Positions 27,159 through 37,322 are shown, numbered from the stretch's first letter. The stretch: DNA of 64,000 nucleotides from a virus (IMGVR_UViG_3300044732_001952:99149-163148); one strand, 5' to 3'. Translations and numbers: made by a program. The notes: generated by a model not told the origin, from the letters alone.

Positions 27159-30100
27159 TTATGCTGTTAATTCAGCCCATGTTTTAGGTACAGTACCTTT
27201 ACAGAATACTTTTTTTACCACATTATAGAATCCTGTGTTTGTATAAAAACCACTATTTCCAGATGATTCTACAAAGAAGAAATTGAAACCGTTATCCCCG
27301 TTACAGTATACCCTAAGAGGGTTGTTTATTGTACTATATACTTTATTATTATCAGGGTTTTTAAATGAACCACCAATAAAAATTTCTTTTCCGTTTGTGG
27401 TAGTTTGTAAATAAACTTTTTGTCCTTTTTCTACCTTTAACTTATTAACACCGGCAGGTGCGGCATTTGTTCCACCACCTTTTTTCCATGTTAATATTTG
27501 TGTATATTGCATTGTATATACACCAGTCTTTTTATCAAATCCAGGGAATGTATTTCCTTTCACACCATCATTTTCTGCTGTTGAGCTATCAGCTATTTCT
27601 TCTTCTTTTTTAGTGAACTCTTGGTCAACTTTAGTTTGTTCAGCAACTGTTGATTGTGCCTCTTTACCAGCTACTTGTTGGTCCGCTTGTTGTGCATCAG
27701 CTGTAGCTTTTGCTTTATCATTTGGTACCGTATCTGTACTAGAATTTGATGTAGACCCATTAGAGTCATTATTAGATAAACTTGTTGATGTTGATTGTCT
27801 AGGTGTCATGAAAGCACCGTATTCAATAGAACCATTAGCTCCTGCAGGTGTTTGTACTGTAAATTCAGTTTCTTGTCCTGTAAGTGGGTCAACCCTTTTT
27901 GTTACATATTTACCAACCGATTTAGAAATTACTCTTGGGTTATATAAGGCCGTATTAGCAAAGAAGTTAAATCCTACTGCATTTTGTAATTGTGATATAG
28001 GTCCACCTAGTGAAGAACCACCAATAAATTTAAAACTTAAATCAGCTTTACATAACATTGGTTGTACACCAATACCTTCAGGATTTAAATCCCATTGTAA
28101 TGGGTCAAAAGTTAAATTAACTGAATCTATAATAATTTTGGTATGATAAAAATCACCAATTCTTAAAACACAAACAGGTGGTTTACCAAATGCTAAATTA
28201 CTAGGTTCACCTACAGCAATGTTAGGTCCTTGTCTTGTACATTGTTTTAAGAATGTTAATCTAGCATTAAAACCTTCAGGTGTCATTGAGTGAAATGCTG
28301 GGTGGAAATATTTTAATTTCTGTGTTAATGTTTCATAAATAAATGAATCATCTTGTTTCATTTTTTCAAAATAAGAACATTCCCAAGCCATGTATCTAGA
28401 AGCTTTCGCTGCTAACGCTGCAGCTAATTCAGCTTCACGTTGTCTTTCTATTTTTTCTTTACTAGCGGGTATTGTGGTTTCAACATCTCTAACAGTAACT
28501 ACTGTTTGTTCTGTTTGCTCTGTTATTGGTGGTTGTGCCGCACCAATTAAAGTATCATCAATTTCTTTATTATATTCTAAAGTAACTAGTGTTGTTCTAT
28601 TTCTTATAGCTTGTGGTACACTTGTTTGTGAATCACCAAAAGTTCTATTATCATCTTTTTGTTCCGTTTTTTGTCCAGTACCATCATCATAAGATACTGA
28701 TAAACTAGAATCGGTTTCACCAACAGCTAAAACTTCCCATCTTAAATTACTATCTCGCCATTCTTTTTCCGTTGGGTATGTTTTTTGTGAACCTAAATTT
28801 TCTGCTTTAACAACACCAACAGCTGTTTCTACAGCGTAAAGTGTGTTTAATAAATAATCTTTTGTTGAATTAGCACGTTTTTGAGCTAATTTTTCATTAC
28901 TTTTACCACCTGAAGTTGGTCCTGCATCACTTGTTTTACCAATAATTTTAATTTTATATCTTTTACCGTCAGGTGTTAATAAGAAATCAACTAAAGTATT
29001 TAAATTGTCTAAAGCTTGTTGGTTTAAAGTTTCTATATCAGTTTGTGTACTAGATGTAAAAGCAGGGTTAGGTATAAACTGACCAGGATTATTCGGGTTA
29101 GGTATGGTAGGTGGTGGTGTACCTGAACTACCTCTTAAATAACCATTAGGCCAAAGTTTAGTATATTGAGATAAATAATTGGGTGGTTTTTCATCAGCAT
29201 TAGAACCTAATTCAGTTGTTAAGTTTGTACCAACAGAATCTAATTCAAATCTTCTAGCATTCCTAAAATAAAATTGTAACTTAGTTACTGGTGGTGGTTC
29301 AGGGTCACAAACTTCAGGGTTATCTTTAGTTACATCAGTTTTAGTTGTTGTTGTTTCTGTAACTTGTTGTACCTTTGTTTCATCTTCAACTGCTTTAGGT
29401 ACAATTGACGTAAAGGCTTCTATTGGATTTTCACATCCAGCGAAATATCTAAATAAAGCTTCTTCCCCCTTTTGTTTTATTTCAGTCATTGCCATTGAGT
29501 GGTCAATAATCAAGGTAAAACTAAGGGTACCACTTCTTTCGGTATTATTGTAAGTGTACACAGGTTCACCTCTACCAATAAAACTTGTTGCTTCCCAATT
29601 GGCACTAGAGTTATCGGTAAAACTAATATCATAGGGTGGGAACCACATTATACGTCCACCGTTAGGTCCTACCTCACAAGGAGCAACATGTAATATATGT
29701 TCACTATTTTGCCAAGCTAAATTTTCAATAGACAACATGTATTTTTGAATTTGTGGATTTCCTAATTTTAATACACCAGATTCTAAATTATTTTCACTAC
29801 CATCAGTGCTGAAACTTCTAGATTTAAAATCCCCAACATATGGTGCTATTTTAACAAAACCATTATTATCTAATACACTTAAATTTAAATCTTCTCTTGT
29901 TAAACTTCTTGTATTACCAGAAGAATCAACACCACCTCCGTGTCTAATTAAATCACTAACTTTTCTGTATGGATTTCTTACAGACCAAGAACGACAATAA
30001 AAATTGTTTTCTGCATCAGTAACGGTGTTACCCATAGAGTAATTATTATGTCTACCACTTTTTGCATCAAAATTTGAGGCGTCGTTTGTTGCACCGACAA

Positions 30101-31532
30101 ATCTTGCTTTATCTTTATAATCTTTTGTATTTCTAGAATTATTAATTAAATCTTGTGTGTATTTTAAAATACCTTTTTTAAATGGGTTGTTGGTGTGACT
30201 ACCCCAATACATTCCCCTATCATAAGATATACCACTATTTTTAGAACCATTTATTTCTCCTGGGTAAAATTCATCACCAACATTCATAGGTATTTTTGTA
30301 CCTATAGGTCCATCGGGTCCATTATCAGGAATAGTTAGACTTAATCCAATACCAGGTATCTCTATTTTAGTTATGGGTCCCTGTGTTTGCCAAGTATCTA
30401 TATTTTGACCATTCCATAATGTATCAAATTCAGCCTGTGCGTTTTCTTGGATATTGTCTAATGTGATTGATGGGTTTTCTGTTTCTGTGGGTGGTGTATT
30501 TCCTTCTATACCAACCCCGTTATTAACCCCACCATTTAAAGCGTCAACCGCTTTTCCTACAGCCTGATTTATTTTATCTATTAAAGGAATTCCTAACGCT
30601 TGTCCTAATGTTGTACTAGCGGGTGATAAATAATTATTTTTTTGTGCAGCTTGTCCTGCTCCAAAAGTATTTGCTAAGAAACCTTTTGGTTCACTTAATG
30701 TAGGTCCGTATTTATTTCTAGCTACAGCGTTATAGATTAAAGTTTTTGTACCAGAACCAGTAGAGTCCATTAAATCGGAATACGAAACTGGGTTATCTAA
30801 ATCTCCGTAGGAACCAAAGGCACCTGACGGTATTGGACTATTCGGTATTGTTACATCTGCTGCATCACTAAAAAATTCAAATACCTTACCTAAAACTGTC
30901 GGTCTTGTTGTGATTTTATAATCTCTAAGGATTAAATCTTCTCCCGCTAATAATCCAAAAGGGTCTAAATTTAATTTACCTAAAATATTATCTTGAGCTT
31001 TAAGTTTAAGTCTATTAATAGCTTCTTCTTTTCTTCTATCTTTCGCAATATCATTTAAGTCTGAAGGAAAATTAATTGCCGCTCCAGGTCCTAAACCTGC
31101 TAATTGGTCACTTAATAAAATTGATTTAAGGTCGTCTCCACCTGAAGAAGTAGGGTATTGTAAGAAACCTGTGTTTTCAGGTATTAAACCTGGTTCATTA
31201 TAGGCCTCGATTGTCGGTGGCCCATAGTTATTACCTGATAATAAATTAATATCTCTAACTTCGTGAAGTGAAGTGGAAAAATTACCCTCCACCAACCACT
31301 CATCAATATCACCGGGATTCGATATACTTGTATAATTAATGGATTTCTCCAAACCTTTTTCAGCATAGTCACTACTAAAGTTACCTGCCGCACCGTTAAT
31401 TAATTCAGGTGGTAAGTCAGGTAAATTTTTACTAAAAAGATAATCTCTAAAACTTTCTGCTGTCGTAACACCAATAAAATCGGTGGCGAAAAAATCTATA
31501 TTATAATCATTTGGGTTTATCGCGTTTGGCAT
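27159..31532 (-). CDS. Very large baseplate protein with embedded OmpA-like domain
   Basis: This 1457-aa protein has an Asn/Pro/Gly-rich N-terminal half and a conserved block around residues 597-680 (ENLAWQNSEHILHVAPCEVG, then IMWFPPYDISFTD and FIGRGEPVYTYNNTERSG). An OmpA-C-like domain follows at about 750-985 (KIIGKTSDAGPTSGG, KLAQKRANSTKDYLL, and the closing RNRTTLVTLEYN). Next comes a tail-protein region PVCVLRIGDFYHTKIIIDSV and an Ala/Gln-rich coiled segment. OmpA-C folds bind peptidoglycan, so this protein may grip the wall as the tail tip crosses it. Position between tape measure and LysM protein matches the T4 gp48/gp54 area, but the match is by context only. Confidence 0.7.
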   Translation of the reverse strand: MPNAINPNDYNIDFFATDFIGVTTAESFRDYLFSKNLPDLPPELINGAAGNFSSDYAEKGLEKSINYTSISNPGDIDEWLVEGNFSTSLHEVRDINLLSGNNYGPPTIEAYNEPGLIPENTGFLQYPTSSGGDDLKSILLSDQLAGLGPGAAINFPSDLNDIAKDRRKEEAINRLKLKAQDNILGKLNLDPFGLLAGEDLILRDYKITTRPTVLGKVFEFFSDAADVTIPNSPIPSGAFGSYGDLDNPVSYSDLMDSTGSGTKTLIYNAVARNKYGPTLSEPKGFLANTFGAGQAAQKNNYLSPASTTLGQALGIPLIDKINQAVGKAVDALNGGVNNGVGIEGNTPPTETENPSITLDNIQENAQAEFDTLWNGQNIDTWQTQGPITKIEIPGIGLSLTIPDNGPDGPIGTKIPMNVGDEFYPGEINGSKNSGISYDRGMYWGSHTNNPFKKGILKYTQDLINNSRNTKDYKDKARFVGATNDASNFDAKSGRHNNYSMGNTVTDAENNFYCRSWSVRNPYRKVSDLIRHGGGVDSSGNTRSLTREDLNLSVLDNNGFVKIAPYVGDFKSRSFSTDGSENNLESGVLKLGNPQIQKYMLSIENLAWQNSEHILHVAPCEVGPNGGRIMWFPPYDISFTDNSSANWEATSFIGRGEPVYTYNNTERSGTLSFTLIIDHSMAMTEIKQKGEEALFRYFAGCENPIEAFTSIVPKAVEDETKVQQVTETTTTKTDVTKDNPEVCDPEPPPVTKLQFYFRNARRFELDSVGTNLTTELGSNADEKPPNYLSQYTKLWPNGYLRGSSGTPPPTIPNPNNPGQFIPNPAFTSSTQTDIETLNQQALDNLNTLVDFLLTPDGKRYKIKIIGKTSDAGPTSGGKSNEKLAQKRANSTKDYLLNTLYAVETAVGVVKAENLGSQKTYPTEKEWRDSNLRWEVLAVGETDSSLSVSYDDGTGQKTEQKDDNRTFGDSQTSVPQAIRNRTTLVTLEYNKEIDDTLIGAAQPPITEQTEQTVVTVRDVETTIPASKEKIERQREAELAAALAAKASRYMAWECSYFEKMKQDDSFIYETLTQKLKYFHPAFHSMTPEGFNARLTFLKQCTRQGPNIAVGEPSNLAFGKPPVCVLRIGDFYHTKIIIDSVNLTFDPLQWDLNPEGIGVQPMLCKADLSFKFIGGSSLGGPISQLQNAVGFNFFANTALYNPRVISKSVGKYVTKRVDPLTGQETEFTVQTPAGANGSIEYGAFMTPRQSTSTSLSNNDSNGSTSNSSTDTVPNDKAKATADAQQADQQVAGKEAQSTVAEQTKVDQEFTKKEEEIADSSTAENDGVKGNTFPGFDKKTGVYTMQYTQILTWKKGGGTNAAPAGVNKLKVEKGQKVYLQTTTNGKEIFIGGSFKNPDNNKVYSTINNPLRVYCNGDNGFNFFFVESSGNSGFYTNTGFYNVVKKVFCKGTVPKTWAELTA

Positions 31533-31550
31533 ACCTTTAAACTTTTTTAT

Positions 31551-31558
31551 ATAAATAT
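31551..31558 (-). promoter_or_regulatory. Late-promoter-like motif upstream of the 1457-aa baseplate gene
   Basis: The coding strand reads AAATATTTATATAAAAAAG, with the ATG 18 bases downstream. This would start the long baseplate/hub transcript. The remaining gap up to the tape measure stop (31559-31650) is AT-rich with no clear hairpin. Confidence 0.5.
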
Positions 31559-31650
31559 TTACATATTTAAATTTACTTACTAATTTTAGCGCATATCAGC
31601 TTTAATTAAAAATAAGTATTAATAATAAATAATAAATGCTTATATATTAA

Positions 31651-34446
31651 TTAGGATTTGCCGCCCTTTTTACCTTTACCGGTAGATTCCCAAATAAGGT
31701 TTTTAAGTTTGGAAACAAATACAGGGTCGTTAACCCAATCAGTACCTCTACTAACCCCACTCCCTCCTTTAAGATTAATAGTACCTTTAACATCGATATC
31801 ACCAAATTCAATTTTAATACCACCAAACAAACTAACTAAAGAAAGCATTGAAGCCAAATCTTTAATAGCCTCAATCTTATCCAAATCAACACGATTTATT
31901 GCCCTTATGGAAGATGACATACCAGAAAGGTCTAATCCTTTAAGTGCTGCAAGACTATGTGTTAAATCTTTAAAGGCACTCCCACCAAACCACCAAGCGG
32001 CACCTAACGCGAATAAAGAAACTGATAAAGCAAATATACCAACAGACGCTAACATTAAGGCCGGACCAAACATAAATAACGGACCAATTAATGAAGGTAA
32101 TTGTGAAAGTGAAGATAAGAACATTTCCATTCCAGGTGCTACCATTTGTAGAGCTGTCCCGAATAACATCAAAGCTAAACTCAAAACGGCAATTGCTACA
32201 GCACCTAATAAAATAGGTACAAGAGCCACACCCATTAAAAATGCTGCTAACGCAAAAGCACCAAGGGCTAATGCGGCACCTAACATAGTACCCACACCCA
32301 CACCAGCGAGTAATGACATCGCGTAAGCAAACGGTATCAACGCAATACCTAAGGCTAATATAGCTACAGACCCCAATAATATATTTGTACTTGCTTTACT
32401 CATTATCTGACCGACAACGTATAAAGCTCCAGATAAAACAAGTAGACTAACTGCGGCTAAAGCTAATGTTTGCCACCCATTTTGTAACTTTTCAAACTCC
32501 TGTAACGCTTTAGCGAATACAAATAAAGCTGCTGATAAGATTAATATAGCTGCGGCTCCTTTTAACATGTTTGTTGCCGATTTTCCCGTTGAATCACCCA
32601 TTTGACTAGCCTTACCTGCTTGACCAGACTGACCTCCACCTAATGGTTGAGTCCCACCTTTAGTACTAATCATTTTTCCTTGTGGGCTATCAGCGTTGTA
32701 CATTTTACCTGATTTAGCTTTAACCATATTACCACCAGCACCACTTTGTGCACCACTTTTAGCTGCACCCGCGGCACCTAAAGGTCCTTTAGCAACACCT
32801 GCATTAAAACCACGAGCTAACATTCTACCCTTCAACAACCAAGCTAATGGGGAAAGAATTGCTGATAATATTGGTGCCACTTTAGCAAATACCAATAGAC
32901 CTAAAGCTAGTTTAAGTAACCAAGGGTTTTTAATTAAAGAATCAACCCATGAACCAAGTTTCTTTAACAAAGATTCCAACATAGGTCTAAGACTATCGTC
33001 AAATTTAACTATTGCTGGCATTAATTTATCTAACAATGCATTTAAATTATTCACTAATAAATCTTGTGAAGTTTGTCTTGATATTGCTCTTTCTTTTTCA
33101 GTTTCTTTTTCCGCGGTTAATTTATCCGCTATAGCTTGTTGGTCTGTTGCACTTAAATCTTTTAAATATTGTTTATGACCCTTCTCATCAAAAAGGAAAG
33201 CCTGACCTTTACTGTCAAGTTCCATTATCCCCGACAAGAATTCCTTATCATCACCAGAAATTTTAATTAGGTTACCAAACATATTCATCTTAGCTGTTTG
33301 TTTAGCAGTCCCAGCTAATTCTTCCACAGAGATACCTGTTGCTTCAGACGCCTCTCTTAACCTATCCATTTGATAAGCACTAACTTTAAAACTTTTGGAA
33401 ACATCGTCCCATTGTGCAGCTTCCGCAGCACCTTTTGTGATAGTCTTTATAAATTCTTCAGGGTTATTTCTTGCCTGACCCATTAACTGAAAAGCATCAC
33501 CCATTTGAGCCATACTACCACCTAACACCTGTAAATTAGCTGCCGCATCAATAGCACCTTCAGGTCTCATTACCTTTTCAGCGAAACCAGCTGCAGCTTC
33601 TAACGACAATTTATATTTTTCTGAATATCTAGCCATTTTAGCTAAACCATTAATACCATTTTTAAAACTAAGTTTATTTAAAAGACCCACATTCTGTGTA
33701 ATCTTTTTCATCACGTTTTTGGTATTAAGTCCTAACTTATTTGTTCTTTGTACAATATTACTTATTGCTTGTGACGAGGCTTGTGCCCCCATACCGAAAG
33801 AATCCATCTGACCAACTAAACCAGCCATTTCTTCTTCAGCCATTCCAGTTGTCTTAGCTAAAGCAGCCATTTGTACCAATGTCTTTTCGGTTAACATCAC
33901 TTGTCTACCTGTAGCGTCAGCAAAAGATTCTTGCATTTGACCAGCTTTCTCAAGTTCAACACCCATCGCGGTTAAACTAGACTGTGATTTTGCCACAACC
34001 ATTCTAAACTGGTTCATTCTAGTGGTGGACATACCGATGTTGATAGCTGCTTCTCTAGAAGACCTATCCATTCTGTTGTACCTATCTAGAATATTGTCAA
34101 AACCTTTTGACAATTTGTCCATACCCCATTTACCAATGGCTTTACCACCAGCTTTTAATAGGACACTAGTTTTAGCTAATTCTTTGTTTAATTCTCTAGT
34201 ATAATCAACTTGTTTTTGTAGTTCAGCTGCTTCAGCTTTAGCTTCCTTAGAACCTTCAGCTAATAACTCATTAATTCTTTTCTGTGTATCTCGTATCTGT
34301 TTAGCATTTTCAGAAACAGTTTTTTGAGCATCACCATATGTTGACCAACTTTCGGTTTGTTGTTTAATAACCTTGGCTATTTGCCTTTGGGTATCGTAGT
34401 ATTCTTTGGCGTCTTTTTTATTTTGCCCAAAATTTTCGTCAGCCAT
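31651..34446 (-). CDS. Tail tape measure protein
   Basis: This 931-aa protein has an N-terminal coiled-coil region (residues 1-110, Lys/Glu/Gln heptads) and a long helical middle (TGMAEEEMAGLVGQMDSFGM and AISNIVQRTNKLGLN patterns common to tape measures). The C-terminal half has many hydrophobic segments from about residue 505 onward (WLLKLALGLLVFAKVAPIL, then ILILSAALFVFAKAL, and LILGAVAIAVLSLALMLFG-like runs). Tape measures set tail length and their hydrophobic parts can enter the host membrane. The gene lies between the 590-aa gene and the large baseplate protein, equivalent to T4 gp29. Confidence 0.85.
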   Translation of the reverse strand: MADENFGQNKKDAKEYYDTQRQIAKVIKQQTESWSTYGDAQKTVSENAKQIRDTQKRINELLAEGSKEAKAEAAELQKQVDYTRELNKELAKTSVLLKAGGKAIGKWGMDKLSKGFDNILDRYNRMDRSSREAAINIGMSTTRMNQFRMVVAKSQSSLTAMGVELEKAGQMQESFADATGRQVMLTEKTLVQMAALAKTTGMAEEEMAGLVGQMDSFGMGAQASSQAISNIVQRTNKLGLNTKNVMKKITQNVGLLNKLSFKNGINGLAKMARYSEKYKLSLEAAAGFAEKVMRPEGAIDAAANLQVLGGSMAQMGDAFQLMGQARNNPEEFIKTITKGAAEAAQWDDVSKSFKVSAYQMDRLREASEATGISVEELAGTAKQTAKMNMFGNLIKISGDDKEFLSGIMELDSKGQAFLFDEKGHKQYLKDLSATDQQAIADKLTAEKETEKERAISRQTSQDLLVNNLNALLDKLMPAIVKFDDSLRPMLESLLKKLGSWVDSLIKNPWLLKLALGLLVFAKVAPILSAILSPLAWLLKGRMLARGFNAGVAKGPLGAAGAAKSGAQSGAGGNMVKAKSGKMYNADSPQGKMISTKGGTQPLGGGQSGQAGKASQMGDSTGKSATNMLKGAAAILILSAALFVFAKALQEFEKLQNGWQTLALAAVSLLVLSGALYVVGQIMSKASTNILLGSVAILALGIALIPFAYAMSLLAGVGVGTMLGAALALGAFALAAFLMGVALVPILLGAVAIAVLSLALMLFGTALQMVAPGMEMFLSSLSQLPSLIGPLFMFGPALMLASVGIFALSVSLFALGAAWWFGGSAFKDLTHSLAALKGLDLSGMSSSIRAINRVDLDKIEAIKDLASMLSLVSLFGGIKIEFGDIDVKGTINLKGGSGVSRGTDWVNDPVFVSKLKNLIWESTGKGKKGGKS

Positions 34447-34453
34447 TTAAAAC

Positions 34454-36226
34454 TTATTTTAAAATTTCACTCCAAGTGTTATTAATTTTATTTGAAACTT
34501 CTGTTTGTGAAGGATAATATAAGATAATAAATTTACTATCTGTTTTAGATTTTTTGATTTTCATATCACCACCCCTAATAACTTCTGTTAATAAATTAGT
34601 TAATTTAGTATTATTTTTAATGGTTATAACACCTTTAGTTACTTTACCGTCCTTAGTGTATTCGATGTTTAAATTGGACTTACCTTTTTTATCACTATAA
34701 GTTTTATCGTTAGAATAACCAGGTAATACATTTAAATCATTTTGATTTATTTTACCGTCCTCCCCTTCTTTAAAGAAAGCTGACGCTTCAACTAAAACAG
34801 CATCAATAAGTTGTTTTTTAGAACCTTTTGAACCCCCCACCTCACGAGATTCAACGTCTTCTTGACCTTCATCAATAGTTTGTAATCCACCAGGTAATAT
34901 TTTTAATAAAAGATAATCGGGTTTAACTGTTTTACCACCATTTGTATCATCTTCTTCTTTTAACATTTCCATTAAAATATTTGAAAGTGTTAACTTAGAT
35001 TCAGTTTTAGTACCGTAAAAATTATTCCAGTACTGATTTACCTTGTCTTCATCATAAGAAATACTATAAGAACGTTTTTTACCATCAGGCCCCTTTACAG
35101 GTACAGCAAACCATTTTTTAACTGCCACCATAAATTCTCTAACGTTCTTATCTAAATTGTCTAAGGTCTGACCCCCCACAACTTTACCAGGAAAAACTAA
35201 ATTCCATCTTTTATATTTGTCTTTGTTTTTTTCATCTTCAGATAAAGTATAATTTTCTTCGACATTTTGTTTTGTAAATTGAATATTAAATTCAGGGAAA
35301 ACTTTTGATAAGTTTTTTAAAAAGTTATTTGGAAATGACTTTCTTAAATTAGAAACCATCATACTGTAAGAATCCCTACCAGACTTTTCCCTAAACTCTT
35401 TTAAATCTTCTTTACTAGCATTACCCTTTTGTACTTCTCTTTGTAGTTTAGAATATTCTTTAGCCATTTCAGGGTCTTTAAAACCATCACCATAAACAAC
35501 AGCTCCATCGTATTTACCAAAACCTTTTAGTAATAATCTAAAAATTTCATTTCTATTTTTACCTGAAGCGATTTCTTCTGGAATTGGAATTTCTTTTTCT
35601 GTTTCCTCCCCCTCTGTTTCTTCATTACCTTCTCCTGATAAAATAACGTCTGAATCTACTTGTACTTTATAAGTAACACCTTCTTCTAACATTCTTTTAT
35701 AGTTTTCACCTTTTTTACCTGGTGGTAACTTACCGGCATCACCACCTAAAGTTCTTTCTATTTCTTTAGGGTCTATAAAAATAATTGCCGGACCTAATTT
35801 TGTTTCTAATATTAATTTACCATTACTATTTGGGTTAGAAACTTTTGCTCTAGTATCAATTCTATCGGCTTCTACTGCTTTATCATTTATTGATAGAGTA
35901 ACATAACTTTTTTCACCCCATTTATTTTCTTTAGGCCAAAGAAGTGAAAATTTAAAACCAAAAGGTGCTGCCATTAATTGAGCAACAGTTTTTTGTTTAC
36001 CCAAATCATCAACGTCAAAACCTAAAGACCTTAGATTTTGTTTAACAACATCCATGTTTGAGTACCCTTCACCAGCACTTGTAGCAACGTTTTTTTCAAT
36101 ACCAGGTACCTTTACTCTTTTTTCGGTAATCATTTCATTTTTATATGCACTAAAATTCAGGCCTTTTGAGCCTGAATTTACCTCTTGTTTATAATCTTCA
36201 AGTATTTCTTTTATACTTCTAGGCAT
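34454..36226 (-). CDS. Unknown 590-aa protein preceding the tape measure
   Basis: This protein starts MPRSIKEILEDYKQEVNSGS, with a short helical N-terminus ahead of a mixed alpha/beta body. Notable segments are LGPAIIFIDPKEIERTLGGD, a Glu-rich stretch (EETEGEETEKEIPIPEE), and RNEIFRLLLKGFGKYDGAVV. There are no Cys clusters or membrane segments. It is the first gene after an ATATTTAT motif and stops seven bases before the tape measure, so it is probably made with it. It could be a chaperone, a hub component or an internal virion protein. I do not recognise the family. Confidence 0.65.
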   Translation of the reverse strand: MPRSIKEILEDYKQEVNSGSKGLNFSAYKNEMITEKRVKVPGIEKNVATSAGEGYSNMDVVKQNLRSLGFDVDDLGKQKTVAQLMAAPFGFKFSLLWPKENKWGEKSYVTLSINDKAVEADRIDTRAKVSNPNSNGKLILETKLGPAIIFIDPKEIERTLGGDAGKLPPGKKGENYKRMLEEGVTYKVQVDSDVILSGEGNEETEGEETEKEIPIPEEIASGKNRNEIFRLLLKGFGKYDGAVVYGDGFKDPEMAKEYSKLQREVQKGNASKEDLKEFREKSGRDSYSMMVSNLRKSFPNNFLKNLSKVFPEFNIQFTKQNVEENYTLSEDEKNKDKYKRWNLVFPGKVVGGQTLDNLDKNVREFMVAVKKWFAVPVKGPDGKKRSYSISYDEDKVNQYWNNFYGTKTESKLTLSNILMEMLKEEDDTNGGKTVKPDYLLLKILPGGLQTIDEGQEDVESREVGGSKGSKKQLIDAVLVEASAFFKEGEDGKINQNDLNVLPGYSNDKTYSDKKGKSNLNIEYTKDGKVTKGVITIKNNTKLTNLLTEVIRGGDMKIKKSKTDSKFIILYYPSQTEVSNKINNTWSEILK

Positions 36227-36244
36227 TTTGATTTCTTTTTATTG

Positions 36245-36252
36245 ATAAATAT
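36245..36252 (-). promoter_or_regulatory. Late-promoter-like motif upstream of the 590-aa gene
   Basis: The coding strand reads GCATATTTATCAATAAAAAG, with the ATG 18 bases after the core. Only minus-strand genes surround it, which fixes the orientation of the motif. Confidence 0.5.
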
Positions 36253-36266
36253 GCCTTAATTTTGTT

Positions 36267-36473
36267 TTATCTTTTTTTGCTTTGAGCATTTTTATACTGT
36301 TTTTGTTGTTCTTCCATTTCTTTTTGCCAAAGGTCAACATAGATTCTCCTTTCCCAAACAGGCATTTTTAAAATTTCTGAATAACTAAAACGCATATGTT
36401 TAACCATATAATAGATTACCTCTATTAGGTTTTTTCTATACTCTAGCGTTAGGCCAAAAAAAGTTGAGTCCAA
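36267..36473 (-). CDS. Small hub/tail assembly protein overlapping gp26 (TTG start or frameshift product)
   Basis: This 68-aa reading frame includes FGLTLEYRKNLIEVIYYMVK and SYSEILKMPVWERRIYVDLW, a compact helical pattern typical of small tail assembly chaperone or gp51-region proteins. No ATG lies near the start. The frame opens with TTG at 36473-36471, inside the 3' end of the gp26 gene, and the next ATG would remove a well-formed helix. The overlap contains seven T in a row on the coding strand (36462-36456), where a +1 or -2 slip would fuse it to gp26. It is either a TTG-started protein or a frameshift extension. T4 has gene 51 directly after 26. Confidence 0.6.
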   Translation of the reverse strand: MDSTFFGLTLEYRKNLIEVIYYMVKHMRFSYSEILKMPVWERRIYVDLWQKEMEEQQKQYKNAQSKKR

Positions 36474-37197
36474 TGTTAAAGGGACTACGAAATGGACCAG
36501 ATGGTCCCTCCACGTCCACCTCCAGTTCTATTCCTGGCTCAATTTCGTCTGAATATTCTCTAAACTTTAGAGAATCAAAAGCTGGCATAACTTCAATAAA
36601 CTTAGCAAGGAAAGCAGGGTCTCTGTTACCGTCAATTTCTTTAATTTGTGCCTGTAATCTATATGTTAAAGCGTTACTAATTAAAGATTTTGTTGCTTTG
36701 TTTCTTTGGTCTGTTTTTTTACTGATAGAAGATTCATCAGAAACAGTTAACAATTTAAATTTAATTTTCTTTTTACTTCTAGGTAAGAAAAAGTCAAACT
36801 CACCATTTTCATCTGGTTCAGCAGTTAATTCTTTTGTACCTAAAGCAGACAAATCAATTTCTGTTTCAAATTCATCACCTGTTTCAGGGTCCATCATTTT
36901 AACTGGATACATTTCACCATATCCTGTGGCTCTTAACCAAATCATAATGGAGTTTCTATCACCAACTAACATTTGGTCTAAAGAGATTTCTGTACTTTTA
37001 ATTTTCTTTTGTAGAAGAATATCTAAAACTTTACCACTTTTAATTAAGTTTGGTGAAGTTAAAATATTCTCATCGGAAGCAGTAAGATATTCTACCCTAA
37101 CCGTAGATGGTCTACCTGGGTACAATAATCCTTTTGATGGTAACTCTAGTACATCGAATGGAGCATCAAAATTAAATTCGTTTTCTTGATTTGACAT
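36436..37197 (-). CDS. Baseplate hub assembly protein, T4 gp26-like
   Basis: This 253-aa protein matches the T4 gp26-type baseplate family in pattern. The N-terminus has LELPSKGLLYPGRPSTVRVE, then YLTASDENILTSPNLIKSGK, VLDILLQKKI, and LVGDRNSIMIWLRATGYGE. The C-terminal half is charged and helical. In T4 gp26 belongs to the baseplate hub assembly set. It is the first gene of the tail block, divergent from the M20-like peptidase across a 178-base spacer, and it overlaps the 68-aa gene by 38 bases. Confidence 0.8.
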   Translation of the reverse strand: MSNQENEFNFDAPFDVLELPSKGLLYPGRPSTVRVEYLTASDENILTSPNLIKSGKVLDILLQKKIKSTEISLDQMLVGDRNSIMIWLRATGYGEMYPVKMMDPETGDEFETEIDLSALGTKELTAEPDENGEFDFFLPRSKKKIKFKLLTVSDESSISKKTDQRNKATKSLISNALTYRLQAQIKEIDGNRDPAFLAKFIEVMPAFDSLKFREYSDEIEPGIELEVDVEGPSGPFRSPFNIGLNFFWPNARV

Positions 37198-37322
37198 TTT
37201 AAAAACTTTTTTTTATATTTTATATTATTTTATATTTTAATCTTAAACCCTTTATTAACAAAGTAAAGATTTATTCATTTCTCTATAAATAGAAAAAGTT
37301 TTAATTTTTTTTCAACAAAAAT

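Noticed and set aside
27613-28146. 177-aa plus-strand ORF opposite the 1457-aa gene
   Set aside because: Shadow of a well-supported coding frame, with biased Ser/Cys/Val composition.
31559-31650. Possible terminator between tape measure and 1457-aa gene
   Set aside because: Only AT-rich, weak imperfect repeats without a GC stem.
31658-32326. 222-aa plus-strand ORF opposite the tape measure
   Set aside because: The Ala/Pro/Asn-rich sequence is the complement of a helical Ala/Leu-rich gene; no promoter or family.
36464-37189. Long 241-aa plus-strand ORF opposite gp26
   Set aside because: It is the antisense shadow of a clear gp26-like gene; its Ser/Leu-rich composition mirrors the real frame and there is no start context.
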